Source: Cyclobacteriaceae bacterium
GTDB lineage: Bacteria; Bacteroidota; Bacteroidia; Cytophagales; Cyclobacteriaceae
Assembly (NCBI GenBank): GCA_029858965.1
Contig: JAOUDZ010000004.1
Coordinates: 1 to 64,000, forward strand
Direction of reading: 5' to 3'
DNA: 64,000 nucleotides
A program made the translations under genes and the position numbers. The notes beneath the pieces are model-generated. The model did no database searches, was not told the origin of the DNA, and was given only the letters and a program-made list of their open reading frames with translations. Below, in pieces: positions 16,300 to 25,075 of this stretch (the stretch's first letter is position 1; the number at the start of each line of letters is the position of its first letter).

Positions 16300-17133
16300 T
16301 TATAATTCTCGAATCCAAATATTTCTAAATCGAACTTTGTTCCCATGGTCCTGCAACAACAAAGGTAGTTTTTCAGGATGCTTAAAATAATAGGGCGTAC
16401 CAATATATACACACGGACCTTTTAGCACTGCATGGTTTTGAATAAGCAGTCCATTGTGAAATACGGTTATTGTAGCAGGAGACTTCAATGTGCCGTCTTC
16501 ATTAAACCTGGGTGCGGTAAAGACGATGTCATACGATTGCCATTCACCTGGGGGCCTGCTTGCATTTACCAACGGGATCAGTTGTTTATACATTGATCCA
16601 GCCTGCCCGTTAGAGTACGTTTCATTTTCGTAAGAGTTTAGTACCTGGAGCTCATACATTCCCATTAAAAATATGCCGCTGTTGCTGTACCCCTGACTCT
16701 CTTTACCGGGATCCACGGGTGCCAGCCACTCAATGTGCAGTTGTACATCACCAAATGCTAAATTGGTTTCAATGGCGCCAGCTCCAGGTTTTACAATCAT
16801 TTGGCCATCTTTTACGATCCACTCAGCAGCTGAATTTTCAGGATGATCAGCTTTCCATTTGATGATGGATTCAACCTCATCCATACGTGTACCGTACCCA
16901 TATTTGGGTTTATGCCATGCGTCCAGGTCTTTACCATCAAATAGCACAATAGCATCAGATGGCGCTAACGTGAACATTCCAGGAGTCACCTTAGGGGGTT
17001 TTGGTTCCCACTGCTCAGTGGCAGCCCACGGCTTTGATGATTGCAAGGCAGACAGGTCAATTTTAATGGGCTGGGCAATCAGACCGGAAATTGATAAAAC
17101 AGCAAGAATCAAAGAGGTGATGTACACTTTCAT
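16300..17133 (-). CDS. DUF1080 secreted protein (3-keto-disaccharide hydrolase type)
   Basis: Protein of 277 residues with a signal peptide (MKVYITSLILAVLSISGLIAQ). The body is the DUF1080 jelly-roll fold: SDAIVLFDGKDLDAWHKP, WIVKDGQMIVKPGAGAI, YSNSGIFLMGMYELQVLNS and the C-terminal VRFRNIWIREL. Family members act on 3-keto-glycosides or bind glycans in the periplasm or at the cell surface. It is monocistronic, with no 3-keto-forming oxidoreductase next to it. The specific substrate is not evident. Confidence 0.85.
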   Translation of the reverse strand: MKVYITSLILAVLSISGLIAQPIKIDLSALQSSKPWAATEQWEPKPPKVTPGMFTLAPSDAIVLFDGKDLDAWHKPKYGYGTRMDEVESIIKWKADHPENSAAEWIVKDGQMIVKPGAGAIETNLAFGDVQLHIEWLAPVDPGKESQGYSNSGIFLMGMYELQVLNSYENETYSNGQAGSMYKQLIPLVNASRPPGEWQSYDIVFTAPRFNEDGTLKSPATITVFHNGLLIQNHAVLKGPCVYIGTPYYFKHPEKLPLLLQDHGNKVRFRNIWIREL

Positions 17134-17501
17134 ATTGTTTGTTTAATTTTATTTCCTAAGGTAATCAATCTTCTGAAAATTGTGACAGGGTCATAAAAAT
17201 ACACAGGGATAAAAATTCGAGGCTGTTGTTATTTGGTCCGGTCGCTACGTCGTGAATAGGTATCTGAACGTCTGTGGCATACGCGGCGGCCAAATTTTGC
17301 TATGCATATACAGTGACGAGTGTCATCGAATAAGATCAAATTGCCTAGCAATGCCGGGAATTCCGTGCCGATTTATTCGAGCATACCATGTTAAATGGCG
17401 AGAACCACCTAAAGGAGAATGATGAATATCACTCCAATTGAAAATTATTGTCATAGCGCGTGGCTGGGATAAATTTTAATTTCATAGCAAAATTGAATGC
17501 C
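17134..17501. other. intergenic region between DUF1080 and Usp genes
   Basis: 368 bases between divergent genes. It contains TGACGAGTGTCA (17314-17325, TGAC-N4-GTCA), a possible regulator site, and no clear TAnnTTTG promoter or ORF. Confidence 0.4.
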
Positions 17502-18329
17502 ATGAAAAACATAATTATCCCTGTAGATTTTTCTCCCTATTCGATTAGTGCAGCCAGAACGGGCGCCTTCTTAGCGAAGCACACAGGAGCTCAAATACAC
17601 CTTTTGCATGTAGCCGACATACCTGCGGATTGGAAAAAGCAACCGCTCAGTGTTCGAAAGAAGAATTCAATGCTGGAAGGTCGATTGCGAGAAGTCAATG
17701 CAAAGCTCTTGAAACTTTCCAAGAACGCCATATTTAAAGGTATTCGTGTTTCCACGGACGTAACTGGTGAGATTCCTTACGAACAGATTACCGCGTATGC
17801 TAAGACACTGCCCAAGTCACTCATTGTTATGGGGGCTCACGGCGCAGGGGATGCTGGCGGATTGTTTATAGGATCAACGACGCAGCGTGTATTGCGTACA
17901 GCGCCGTGCCCGGTGCTTTCCGTAAAGAAGAACTACAGGCCAAAAGCTATTCGGAAAATAGTATTTGCTTCTGATTTTGAAAACAAAATAGCAGCTCAAT
18001 TGAATATTGTAAAAGATCTCGCGGAAGATCTCAAAGCCTCCGTAGATCTTTTATTCGTTAACACGCCGACGCTATTTAAGGATAGCGAACAATTGGATAA
18101 ACGAATGCTTCGCGAGATTCCCGCTAAGACAGATGTAGCATTTAAATGCGTAGTATATCAAGACCATCACCGGGAATTGGGTATATACCATTATGCTAAA
18201 AAATCCAAGGCAGGAATGATTGCCATGATCACTAATCTTCGTATAAAGAAATCCGAATACTCATTAGGAGTTACTGAAACATTGCTCTTTCACACGGATG
18301 TACCCCTGTTAAGTTTTACGGTACACTAA
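17502..18329 (+). CDS. tandem-domain universal stress protein
   Basis: Protein of 275 residues from ATG 17502 (MKNIIIPVDFSPYSISAA); the longer GTG start at 17460 adds 14 residues unlike the family. Two Usp domains are in tandem. The first (1-~145) keeps the ATP motif G-x2-G-x9-G-S in GAHGAGDAGGLFIGS. The second (~150-275) begins IRKIVFASDFENKIAA and lacks the motif, so it probably does not bind ATP. Usp proteins support survival under energy or redox stress, and in this phylum are often single genes. No operon partner. Confidence 0.9.
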   Translation: MKNIIIPVDFSPYSISAARTGAFLAKHTGAQIHLLHVADIPADWKKQPLSVRKKNSMLEGRLREVNAKLLKLSKNAIFKGIRVSTDVTGEIPYEQITAYAKTLPKSLIVMGAHGAGDAGGLFIGSTTQRVLRTAPCPVLSVKKNYRPKAIRKIVFASDFENKIAAQLNIVKDLAEDLKASVDLLFVNTPTLFKDSEQLDKRMLREIPAKTDVAFKCVVYQDHHRELGIYHYAKKSKAGMIAMITNLRIKKSEYSLGVTETLLFHTDVPLLSFTVH

Positions 18330-18378
18330 ATAAGATCATAAAAAAGTAAGCAACCGCGGCATAGCGTTCGATTTTTCA

Positions 18379-18386
18379 TATTTTTG
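18379..18386 (+). promoter_or_regulatory. possible -7 element TATTTTTG for the SDR gene
   Basis: A perfect TAnnTTTG about 160 bases before the SDR start. No -33 TTTG at the expected distance, so confidence is low. Confidence 0.3.
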
Positions 18387-18547
18387 CTGCTATACTTTAT
18401 TCAACTAACCGTAGAAAGGGATCAGCTTTTCAGGTAATCTACCGCCTGCTGATCAGGATAGGCATAATCTTTCTGCCCAGATACAATTTCAAGGCTTCAT
18501 GGACTTCATCCTTATTAAAATAGCATTACTTTTAGATTCATACACTA

Positions 18548-19309
18548 ATGCCAAACATGCGATTCAAAAATAAAGTAGTCCTTGTTACCGGTGCCGCCAG
18601 AGATATTGGTAAAGCCATCGCCATTAAGTTTGCTGCAGAAGGCGCCCGGGTAATTATAAATTATCTACAGTCGGAAGAGGCCGCCCGACAAACCGAACAG
18701 GAAGCCAAAGCTGCCGGTGGCGAGGTGGCTATTTTCAAAGCAGATTTGACCCGATCAGCTCAAGTGGAAAAACTCAAAAAGTTTAGCTCGAATACATATG
18801 GGAAAAAGTTGGACATCCTTATCAATAATACAGGTGGAATCGTTGGCCGCAAAAAACTGACGGAGCAAGATGAGGCCTTTTACGACTCGGTCATGGACTT
18901 GAATCTTAAATCAGTTTTTTTGGTAACAAGCGCCTTTGTTCCGCTAATGACTATCGGCGGGGCAATTGTAAACATTTCTTCGCTGGCAGCTCGCGATGGA
19001 GGAGGAGGAGGGTCGTCCCTGTATGCGGCTTCAAAAGGTGCCATATCAACGTACACGCGTTCCTTGGCAAAGGAGTTGGGTCCCTCCGGTATCCGCGTTA
19101 ATGCTGTTTGTCCGGGTCTGATTGACACCACTTTTCACGATTTGTTTACGCCAGACGATATGCGTGAAAAGATAGCTTTAGACACACCGTTGAGAAGGGA
19201 AGGAACTTCAGCGGATGTGGCCAACCTGGTGGCCTTTCTTGCTTCTGAAGATGCATCATTCATTACGGGAGCCAACTACGACATCAATGGTGGACTTGGC
19301 TTCTCCTGA
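18548..19309 (+). CDS. SDR family NAD(P)-dependent oxidoreductase
   Basis: Protein of 253 residues with classical short-chain dehydrogenase motifs: cofactor TGAARDIGKAIA, NNTGG, the catalytic Ser in NISSLAARDG, YAASKGAIS with Tyr and Lys, and PG-motif VCPGLIDTTF. It is similar to 3-oxoacyl-ACP reductase or glucose-dehydrogenase-type SDRs; the substrate cannot be told from sequence. The glycine run GGGGGSS after the catalytic Ser is a small insertion compared with many relatives. The gene is monocistronic. Confidence 0.88.
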   Translation: MPNMRFKNKVVLVTGAARDIGKAIAIKFAAEGARVIINYLQSEEAARQTEQEAKAAGGEVAIFKADLTRSAQVEKLKKFSSNTYGKKLDILINNTGGIVGRKKLTEQDEAFYDSVMDLNLKSVFLVTSAFVPLMTIGGAIVNISSLAARDGGGGGSSLYAASKGAISTYTRSLAKELGPSGIRVNAVCPGLIDTTFHDLFTPDDMREKIALDTPLRREGTSADVANLVAFLASEDASFITGANYDINGGLGFS

Positions 19310-19409
19310 ATTAGGGCTAAAAGACAAATGATCTGCTGGCAAACCTGGAATCTGATTTTCAAAAAGGTTTGGTGCATGTTTAAATATTGACAATTGAATT
19401 TTTCAAACC

Positions 19410-20591
19410 ATGAAAGCACTAATTTTTATTTTACTATTTCCTGCTGCTTTAGCTGCCCAAAGAAATCCAAGTGCGGATGTTGCTGTTCAAAACACGTTTA
19501 ACGTTATGTCGTATGGCGCAAAGGGAAATGGGATTGCTGATGACACCCAAGCATTCCAAAATGCGTTTGATGCTGCTAATGCTGCAAATGGGAAGGTAAT
19601 TATTCCATCGCCTGCTCAATTTTATAGACTTACCAATACCATCAATGTGGTTCCAGTGACTGGTAACCAGGTTTGGATTCACGTAGAAGCATGGGGTAGA
19701 GCCGGCTCAATCCGCTATCATGGGGTAAGCAATAAACCTGTATTCAGGATTATTGGGCTAAAGGGTGCGGTATGGACTGGCGTGAATGTGGCAATAGGAA
19801 ACGGATTAACCAATGTTCAGTGTTTTGACATAGACACAACACCGGAAGCCGAATCTACTTCATTTGTAACGTTTAAAGATTGCTATCTGGACCTGGGAAA
19901 TCAGCCAAATAACGATGGTTTCAGGCTTGGACATAATTCAGGCGGCGGTGCAGATATCTCCAATTATCAATGGGAAAACTGTACGGTGTTTGGCACAAGG
20001 AAATCAGGCCAGATAGCCTATCACATTGAGGGCTCCAATACCCTGTCCCAAACCTGGATGGGTGGATTTGTCGCCTTCTGCGATCGGGCTTACTCGAACA
20101 AATCAGGGACTGGCGCCAAAGATGGTCGTGGTAACGGAAGCGTTTACTTTTTTGGTATGGGTTGCTCTCAAAACAATATTGATTACGATATAAATTTTGA
20201 GCAGACATATCTAATTTCTGGGGGACGATATGAGGCTGGTGGGAGCTTTTTAGAGACTGGAGTTGGCTCTTACCATGCTGCTATTACCGTTGAAAACCTG
20301 CAAATAAACGATTACAAAAGTGATCACTTATTTGATATTAACACGGCGGCCACTTTGGTGATAAGCAACTGTCGGATGAACAAGCAATCAAGTTCGTTCA
20401 CTGATCTCGTTAGAGTTTCAGCTCAAAGTGGGGCGGGTTCTGTTATCATCGACGGTGGTGGTACCAGGGCCGTAAATATCATAAACAAGGAAAAGGGGAG
20501 ATGGAAAGCCTACACAAGAGGGTTGGGTAAATTTTCAGACGCCAATGGTGTATTCATCGGCAGTTACTACCCGGACTTAAATGGGCAGTGA
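19410..20591 (+). CDS. secreted pectate-lyase-superfamily beta-helix protein
   Basis: Protein of 393 residues with a signal peptide (MKALIFILLFPAALAAQ). The N-terminal module NVMSYGAKGNGIADDTQAF is the pectate lyase superfamily (Pectate_lyase_3) repeat that opens many right-handed beta-helix enzymes. The rest is a beta-helix without clear GH28 catalytic aspartates, so it may be a glycan binder, a lyase of unknown specificity or a structural protein. Monocistronic. Confidence 0.75.
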   Translation: MKALIFILLFPAALAAQRNPSADVAVQNTFNVMSYGAKGNGIADDTQAFQNAFDAANAANGKVIIPSPAQFYRLTNTINVVPVTGNQVWIHVEAWGRAGSIRYHGVSNKPVFRIIGLKGAVWTGVNVAIGNGLTNVQCFDIDTTPEAESTSFVTFKDCYLDLGNQPNNDGFRLGHNSGGGADISNYQWENCTVFGTRKSGQIAYHIEGSNTLSQTWMGGFVAFCDRAYSNKSGTGAKDGRGNGSVYFFGMGCSQNNIDYDINFEQTYLISGGRYEAGGSFLETGVGSYHAAITVENLQINDYKSDHLFDINTAATLVISNCRMNKQSSSFTDLVRVSAQSGAGSVIIDGGGTRAVNIINKEKGRWKAYTRGLGKFSDANGVFIGSYYPDLNGQ

Positions 20592-20593
20592 TA

Positions 20594-20609
20594 TTACCGC
20601 ATGCGGTAA
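20594..20609. repeat. perfect 16-bp palindrome
   Basis: TTACCGCATGCGGTAA directly follows the stop codon of the beta-helix gene in the convergent gap. It could form a short hairpin, but there is no T-run after it on either strand, so a terminator is not supported. Confidence 0.35.
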
Positions 20610-20718
20610 AAACGCTCATAGCCTCGTCCGCCCGAGTCAACCATCGGTTGAGAAATATCCACTGGCATGTTTTGTTGTAGGAATCTTCTTCGCACAAAAG
20701 TCACGGCAAAATCCACTT

Positions 20719-22851
20719 TTATAAATTAAGTCCGGCTGGAACCAACGGTAATGTGTTCAGGTTCTTGCCCGTGGCATGGCTTATTGCATTGCGAATGGCA
20801 GGTGCTATGCCGAGAATGGGCGTTTCTCCCGCACCAAGGGATGGAATGTCCTTCCGGTTGAGCATAACGGCTTCGACTTTAGGCAGATCGCTGAAACGGG
20901 GCACTCGGTAACTGGAAAAGCGCGGATTGACAATTTTACCGTCTTTAAAATCAATCCACTCAAACAGTGCACCACCCATACCCTGGATGACAGATCCAAC
21001 AATTTGGTTTTCCAGATGATTTGGATTAATGATAGCACCGCATTCAAACGCTACCACTATACGCGTAACCTTCACATTGCCGCTGTCCGGATCAACAGCC
21101 ACCTCGGCACAAGTAGCGACGTAACTTCCTTTTTCATCACCACAACCAATGCCAATGCCATGATTAGGCGCTGGTGTAGCAGTCGCCCATCCAAATTTGA
21201 CAGCAGCAGCCTCCAGTACGTCGATCATTCTGGTTTCTTTTAGATTCTTTAGCCGGAAAGCTAATGGATCCATATTGGCTGCTCGCGCCAGGTCATTCAT
21301 GACGCACTCGCGCGCAAATACATTTGCCGTCGCAGCAAGCCCGCGATATGAACCTTGTCGCAACGGCGAATCAGCAGGATGGAATTGAATTTCCTTGTTG
21401 GCAACATCATATGGAGTTTCAATGCCTGAGCTACCGGAGTTATAATTGTGAAACTCCCACGCACTTACAATCCCATCGTTGGTAGCGCCTGCCTTTACTT
21501 CAATCACACCAGCGGGTCGCAAGTATGCCCATGTGAATTCCTCTTCGCGTGACCAGACTACTTTTACGGGCTTCTTTGCTTCCCTCGCGAGCCGGGCCGC
21601 TTCAATACCGGCTTCGCCGGTATGTTTTCCGCCGTATCCGGAGCCTGTGTCTGGCATGATAACCCGGATATCTTCCTTCGGGATCGGAAAAACATCTGCC
21701 AATTCTTGCTGAACTCCAAACGGTCGTTGGGTTCCTACCCAGACGGTTAATTTTTCACCGTTCCACTGTGCAATACCAGCCCGGGGTTCGAGCGGTGCAT
21801 GGGCAATGTAATCAATGTTGAAAGTCTGCTCAATTTTCAATGCTGAATGGTTGAATGCTTCTCGCACGTTTCCCGTGGCATTTTTGTCATGGCCGTCTTC
21901 AGGCTTGGCAATCGCTTTCAGGTGTGAAAATATTTCACTCCGCGATGGTTGTGGTGTTGTTTTCCATTCTGCTTTAATCGCATACAAAGCTTCTGAGGCT
22001 AAGCGAAGAGTCGGTGCAGCGACCCCCACAAAATTGCCTTCTATCACCACCGTGACGTCCTTAATGGACCGGGCACCGGAAGCATCCACCGTGGTCAGCG
22101 TTGCCCCGTAGGCAGGGGGGCGTAAGATCTTACCATATAGCATACCCGGTAATTTCATGTCTGATACATACTTGTGCTTGCCCGTGACAAATGTCTCACC
22201 ATTTTTCTTGGGCACGGACGTTCCTGCTATACGCCATTGCTCAACAGGTTTTGTTGAAACCGCATTGTTGATGGGCTTTATTAACTTTTTCCCAGCCACC
22301 AATTTTCCAATATCGATCGTCTGCTGATTTCTATCATTGAAAACAGTACCGTTTTCAATGCGAATAGCTTTGCGATTGGTTTTCCATTTCTCCGCTGCCA
22401 AGTCAATGAAATACTCCCGGGCAGAGGCTGCGGCCTTCCGCAGCTGTGGCCCCATAAAGGGGATGGAACGGCTTCCGAAGGTCCCTCTGTCGTAGGGGGT
22501 GAGATTCGTGTCTCCCATGATCATTTCAACACTGTCGATATGCACATCCATTTCCTCGGCAACGATCTGTGCCAACGATGTACGTATGTTTTGGCCTACT
22601 TCAACTTTTCCGGTATATACGGTAACCAATCCATTCTCCCCCACGTGAATCCATGCGCTGATTTGATCTTCTGCATCCTTTGAATCCGTGAGATCGCCTA
22701 ATAGGTCAGCACCCAGACTGCTGGCTACACTGAAGGTAACTGTAATACCGCTGCCCAGTGCCTTAAAGAACTTCCGTCTGTCCATACGAAATGTAAACAC
22801 AGGTTCGCCTTGCTCCGGGGAGAGTTGCTGATGCTGAATCCTCTTTTTCAT
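20719..22851 (-). CDS. molybdenum hydroxylase large subunit (IorB-like)
   Basis: Protein of 710 residues of the xanthine dehydrogenase / isoquinoline 1-oxidoreductase beta-subunit family. A Tat-like signal (MDRRKFFKALGSGITVTF) shows export as a folded enzyme. Molybdopterin-contact segments include AYLRPAGVIEVKAG, RQGSYRGLAATANVFA and CGDEKGSYVA. The presumed catalytic Glu is in LGAGETPILGIAPAI. It hydroxylates N-heterocycles or aldehydes with water as oxygen donor. It is encoded three bases after the 2Fe-2S subunit. The usual cytochrome c partner gene is not next to the pair. Confidence 0.9.
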   Translation of the reverse strand: MKKRIQHQQLSPEQGEPVFTFRMDRRKFFKALGSGITVTFSVASSLGADLLGDLTDSKDAEDQISAWIHVGENGLVTVYTGKVEVGQNIRTSLAQIVAEEMDVHIDSVEMIMGDTNLTPYDRGTFGSRSIPFMGPQLRKAAASAREYFIDLAAEKWKTNRKAIRIENGTVFNDRNQQTIDIGKLVAGKKLIKPINNAVSTKPVEQWRIAGTSVPKKNGETFVTGKHKYVSDMKLPGMLYGKILRPPAYGATLTTVDASGARSIKDVTVVIEGNFVGVAAPTLRLASEALYAIKAEWKTTPQPSRSEIFSHLKAIAKPEDGHDKNATGNVREAFNHSALKIEQTFNIDYIAHAPLEPRAGIAQWNGEKLTVWVGTQRPFGVQQELADVFPIPKEDIRVIMPDTGSGYGGKHTGEAGIEAARLAREAKKPVKVVWSREEEFTWAYLRPAGVIEVKAGATNDGIVSAWEFHNYNSGSSGIETPYDVANKEIQFHPADSPLRQGSYRGLAATANVFARECVMNDLARAANMDPLAFRLKNLKETRMIDVLEAAAVKFGWATATPAPNHGIGIGCGDEKGSYVATCAEVAVDPDSGNVKVTRIVVAFECGAIINPNHLENQIVGSVIQGMGGALFEWIDFKDGKIVNPRFSSYRVPRFSDLPKVEAVMLNRKDIPSLGAGETPILGIAPAIRNAISHATGKNLNTLPLVPAGLNL

Positions 22852-22854
22852 GGG

Positions 22855-23304
22855 CTAAGTGTTTGCTGCCTCCTGGATAGCTTTAACAATGCGCGGGTAC
22901 GTCCCACAACGACATATATTGCCCTGCATGGAACGGATGATTTCCTGTTCCGAGGGCTTGGGCGACTTTTCCAATAAAGAAACTGCAGACAACGTCATGC
23001 CTGAGGCGCAATAGGCACATTGAAAAACATCTACATGAAGGAATGCCTGCTGAACACGATGGAGTTTTCCATCCTCAGCTACACCTTCAATAGTAGTTAT
23101 ATGCTTTCCAACGGTACTTCCTGTGGACGTAATACATGAGCGAACCGCAGTTCCATCGATGAGTACTGTGCACGCACCACATACGCCTTCACCGCAGCCG
23201 TACTTACTTCCGGTTAGATCAAGCTCATCACGTAATACGTACAGCAGTTGATCGTCTGGGTGGGCATTTACAGAATATTTCTTTTTGTTGATTAATAGCT
23301 CCAT
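22855..23304 (-). CDS. 2Fe-2S subunit of molybdenum hydroxylase (IorA-like)
   Basis: Protein of 149 residues with two 2Fe-2S domains: the plant-type motif CGEGVCGACTVLIDG and the helical domain motif CAYCASGM plus NICRCGTYPRI. It is the electron-transfer subunit for the neighbouring large subunit, first in a two-gene operon. It has no signal peptide of its own, so it is likely exported piggyback with the Tat signal on the large subunit. Confidence 0.92.
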   Translation of the reverse strand: MELLINKKKYSVNAHPDDQLLYVLRDELDLTGSKYGCGEGVCGACTVLIDGTAVRSCITSTGSTVGKHITTIEGVAEDGKLHRVQQAFLHVDVFQCAYCASGMTLSAVSLLEKSPKPSEQEIIRSMQGNICRCGTYPRIVKAIQEAANT

Positions 23305-23690
23305 TGATTCATGTATTATATTCTACAATTCACTGTAATCGGCAATGATAACTTAACGAAAAGGGTTAAGAAAAACAACACGCGTCTTCAGAAATTACAT
23401 TGGGGATACCCTGGGGGGTACGACGAAGCATGTAAGCAGAGAAATTAATGGTGGGTAATTAGCCCTTTCAGCGTTGTTAACTTGGTCCCTAAAATGAGAC
23501 GGGAAACAAAAATGCCTTAGCACGCCTCTGCCCAAACTCAGTTGCATGTGGATAGATAGATCGATACATCAGGTTGAGAGTGTGACCTCTTCAACTGATT
23601 TCTTTCTTTTGAACAGGCCCCTTATCGAGAATTTTTTTCTCTGATCTTCAGAATAATAACGTTTCTCATATCTTTTATAATGCCTTGTCA
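23305..23690. other. intergenic region upstream of IorAB-like operon
   Basis: 386 bases. No ORF, RNA or clear promoter element recognised; possibly contains the lost 3' part of the truncated lyase gene, but no frame continues it. Confidence 0.4.
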
Positions 23691-24131
23691 CTAGTTAATA
23701 TTCCAATCTGGGGATGAAGTGGCAGGACTTCCGTTTTGATACCACTGACTAATCACCTCTCGCTGCGAGTCTTTGGCGAACCCTACCGATGGAAAGTAAA
23801 CGGCATAGGAATACCACATATCCTTACCTGGCAGTGCTTTGATAATCGTGACCTCTGCGCGTTTTCCATTCTTTACCAGTGGTTGATTGTCTCTAATTTC
23901 AAATTTCACAGCCTTTTTTCCTTTGTATACAGGACTACCTACAATTTGCATGGCATAATCCCAGCTGCCTGTTTCCAAATTATGCGCACTTGAAAGCGGG
24001 TGATCTCCTTCAAAATTTTCCTGGAACAACAGCCCTTTTTGGGGTCCATTCCCCTGCGCAATCGCCTGAGAACGCTGCGGGTCTGATAATTGGGAAAGGA
24101 GCACTATTATGGCTATAATGATGTAATTCAA
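23691..24131 (-). pseudogene. truncated heparin-lyase-I-like polysaccharide lyase
   Basis: ORF of 146 residues with a signal-peptide-like N-terminus (MNYIIIAIIVLLSQ). The body GLLFQENFEGDHP, AVKFEIRDNQPLVKNGKRAE and MWYSYAVYFPSVGF matches the N-terminal half of heparin lyase I-type polysaccharide lyases (PF14099). The usual protein is 230-380 residues. Here the frame ends at a TAG after SSPDWNIN, right where the family continues with its central strands and catalytic residues. It is therefore probably a broken gene. A shorter real protein cannot be excluded. Confidence 0.6.
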
Positions 24132-24361
24132 TACGAATAGTTTTGCAGTAAGTTAACGAATTTTCGACCAAGAATTAAGCTTTAGCGTAAGTTCTTTATT
24201 GACCTCTTCCCATGTAATAATTTCCAATTAATCAGGCACAGCGGTAATACTCTTCATGTTGGTCAAGAGATTGATTTTTCATAAAAGAAGTGAATTTGGT
24301 ACTGCAGGCTGATGCTAGTGCAAACGGGTTCTTTGTTGTGGCGTGCGTTCGATCTCATTGC

Positions 24362-25072
24362 CTATGTTTTCGCAGAATGCAGCGGGCGCTGGTTATGCCC
24401 GAGAATGCGACCGTCTTCCATCTCAATAATCCGGTCGGTCTTTTCGGCAAATCCGGGGTCGTGCGTCACTACCAAAAAGGTCTGGTTTAGTTCCTGCGAC
24501 ATTTGTTTAAAAAGACCAAAAACGATTTCGCTATTTTTCTTATCCAGGTTGCCAGTCGGTTCATCTCCCATAATAATAAGCGGGTCATTGATCATGGCGC
24601 GCGCAAGCGCTGCTCTTTGCTTCTCTCCGCCTGAAATCTGACCGGCTTTTTTCAGGGCCAGATTTTCTATCCCTAGTCTTCTCAACCGTTCCCTGGCCTG
24701 GTATTCTACTTCCGCTGCGGGATACTTATTGAGTTTGAGGCCAGGCAGCATCACATTTTCCAGGACCGTGAATTCGTTCCACAGGTAGTGGAACTGAAAT
24801 ACAAAGCCAATTTTTTCATTGCGCACATGCGCCAGATATGGTTCGTTTCTTCCTTTGACAGATTGCTGGTCAATAAAGAGGTCACCATCGAAATCCGTAT
24901 CCATTGTAGAAAGGATGTATAGCAGTGTAGACTTTCCGCAGCCGGATTTGCCCATCATCGAAACAAACTCTCCTTTTGATACTGTAAAGGTGATATCTTT
25001 AAGAATCTGGACCGTTACCGGGTCATGGAATGTTTTGTTGATGTGCCTTGCTTCCAGGATGACCTGATTCAT
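24362..25072 (-). CDS. ABC transporter ATP-binding protein, LolD/MacB type
   Basis: Protein of 236 residues with Walker A GKSGCGKST, signature ISGGEKQRAALARAM, Walker B LIIMGDEPTGNLD and the H-loop VVTHD. It is last of a three-gene operon with an FtsX-type permease and a membrane-fusion protein (order MFP, permease, ATPase). The set resembles MacAB-like export with separate permease and ATPase. No outer-membrane channel gene is adjacent. Confidence 0.92.
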   Translation of the reverse strand: MNQVILEARHINKTFHDPVTVQILKDITFTVSKGEFVSMMGKSGCGKSTLLYILSTMDTDFDGDLFIDQQSVKGRNEPYLAHVRNEKIGFVFQFHYLWNEFTVLENVMLPGLKLNKYPAAEVEYQARERLRRLGIENLALKKAGQISGGEKQRAALARAMINDPLIIMGDEPTGNLDKKNSEIVFGLFKQMSQELNQTFLVVTHDPGFAEKTDRIIEMEDGRILGHNQRPLHSAKT

Positions 25073-25075
25073 ATT

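Noticed and set aside
17314-17325. TGAC-N4-GTCA palindrome upstream of the Usp gene, with a similar one at 27476-27487
   Set aside because: Short arms with different spacers; two occurrences in 64 kb are near chance.
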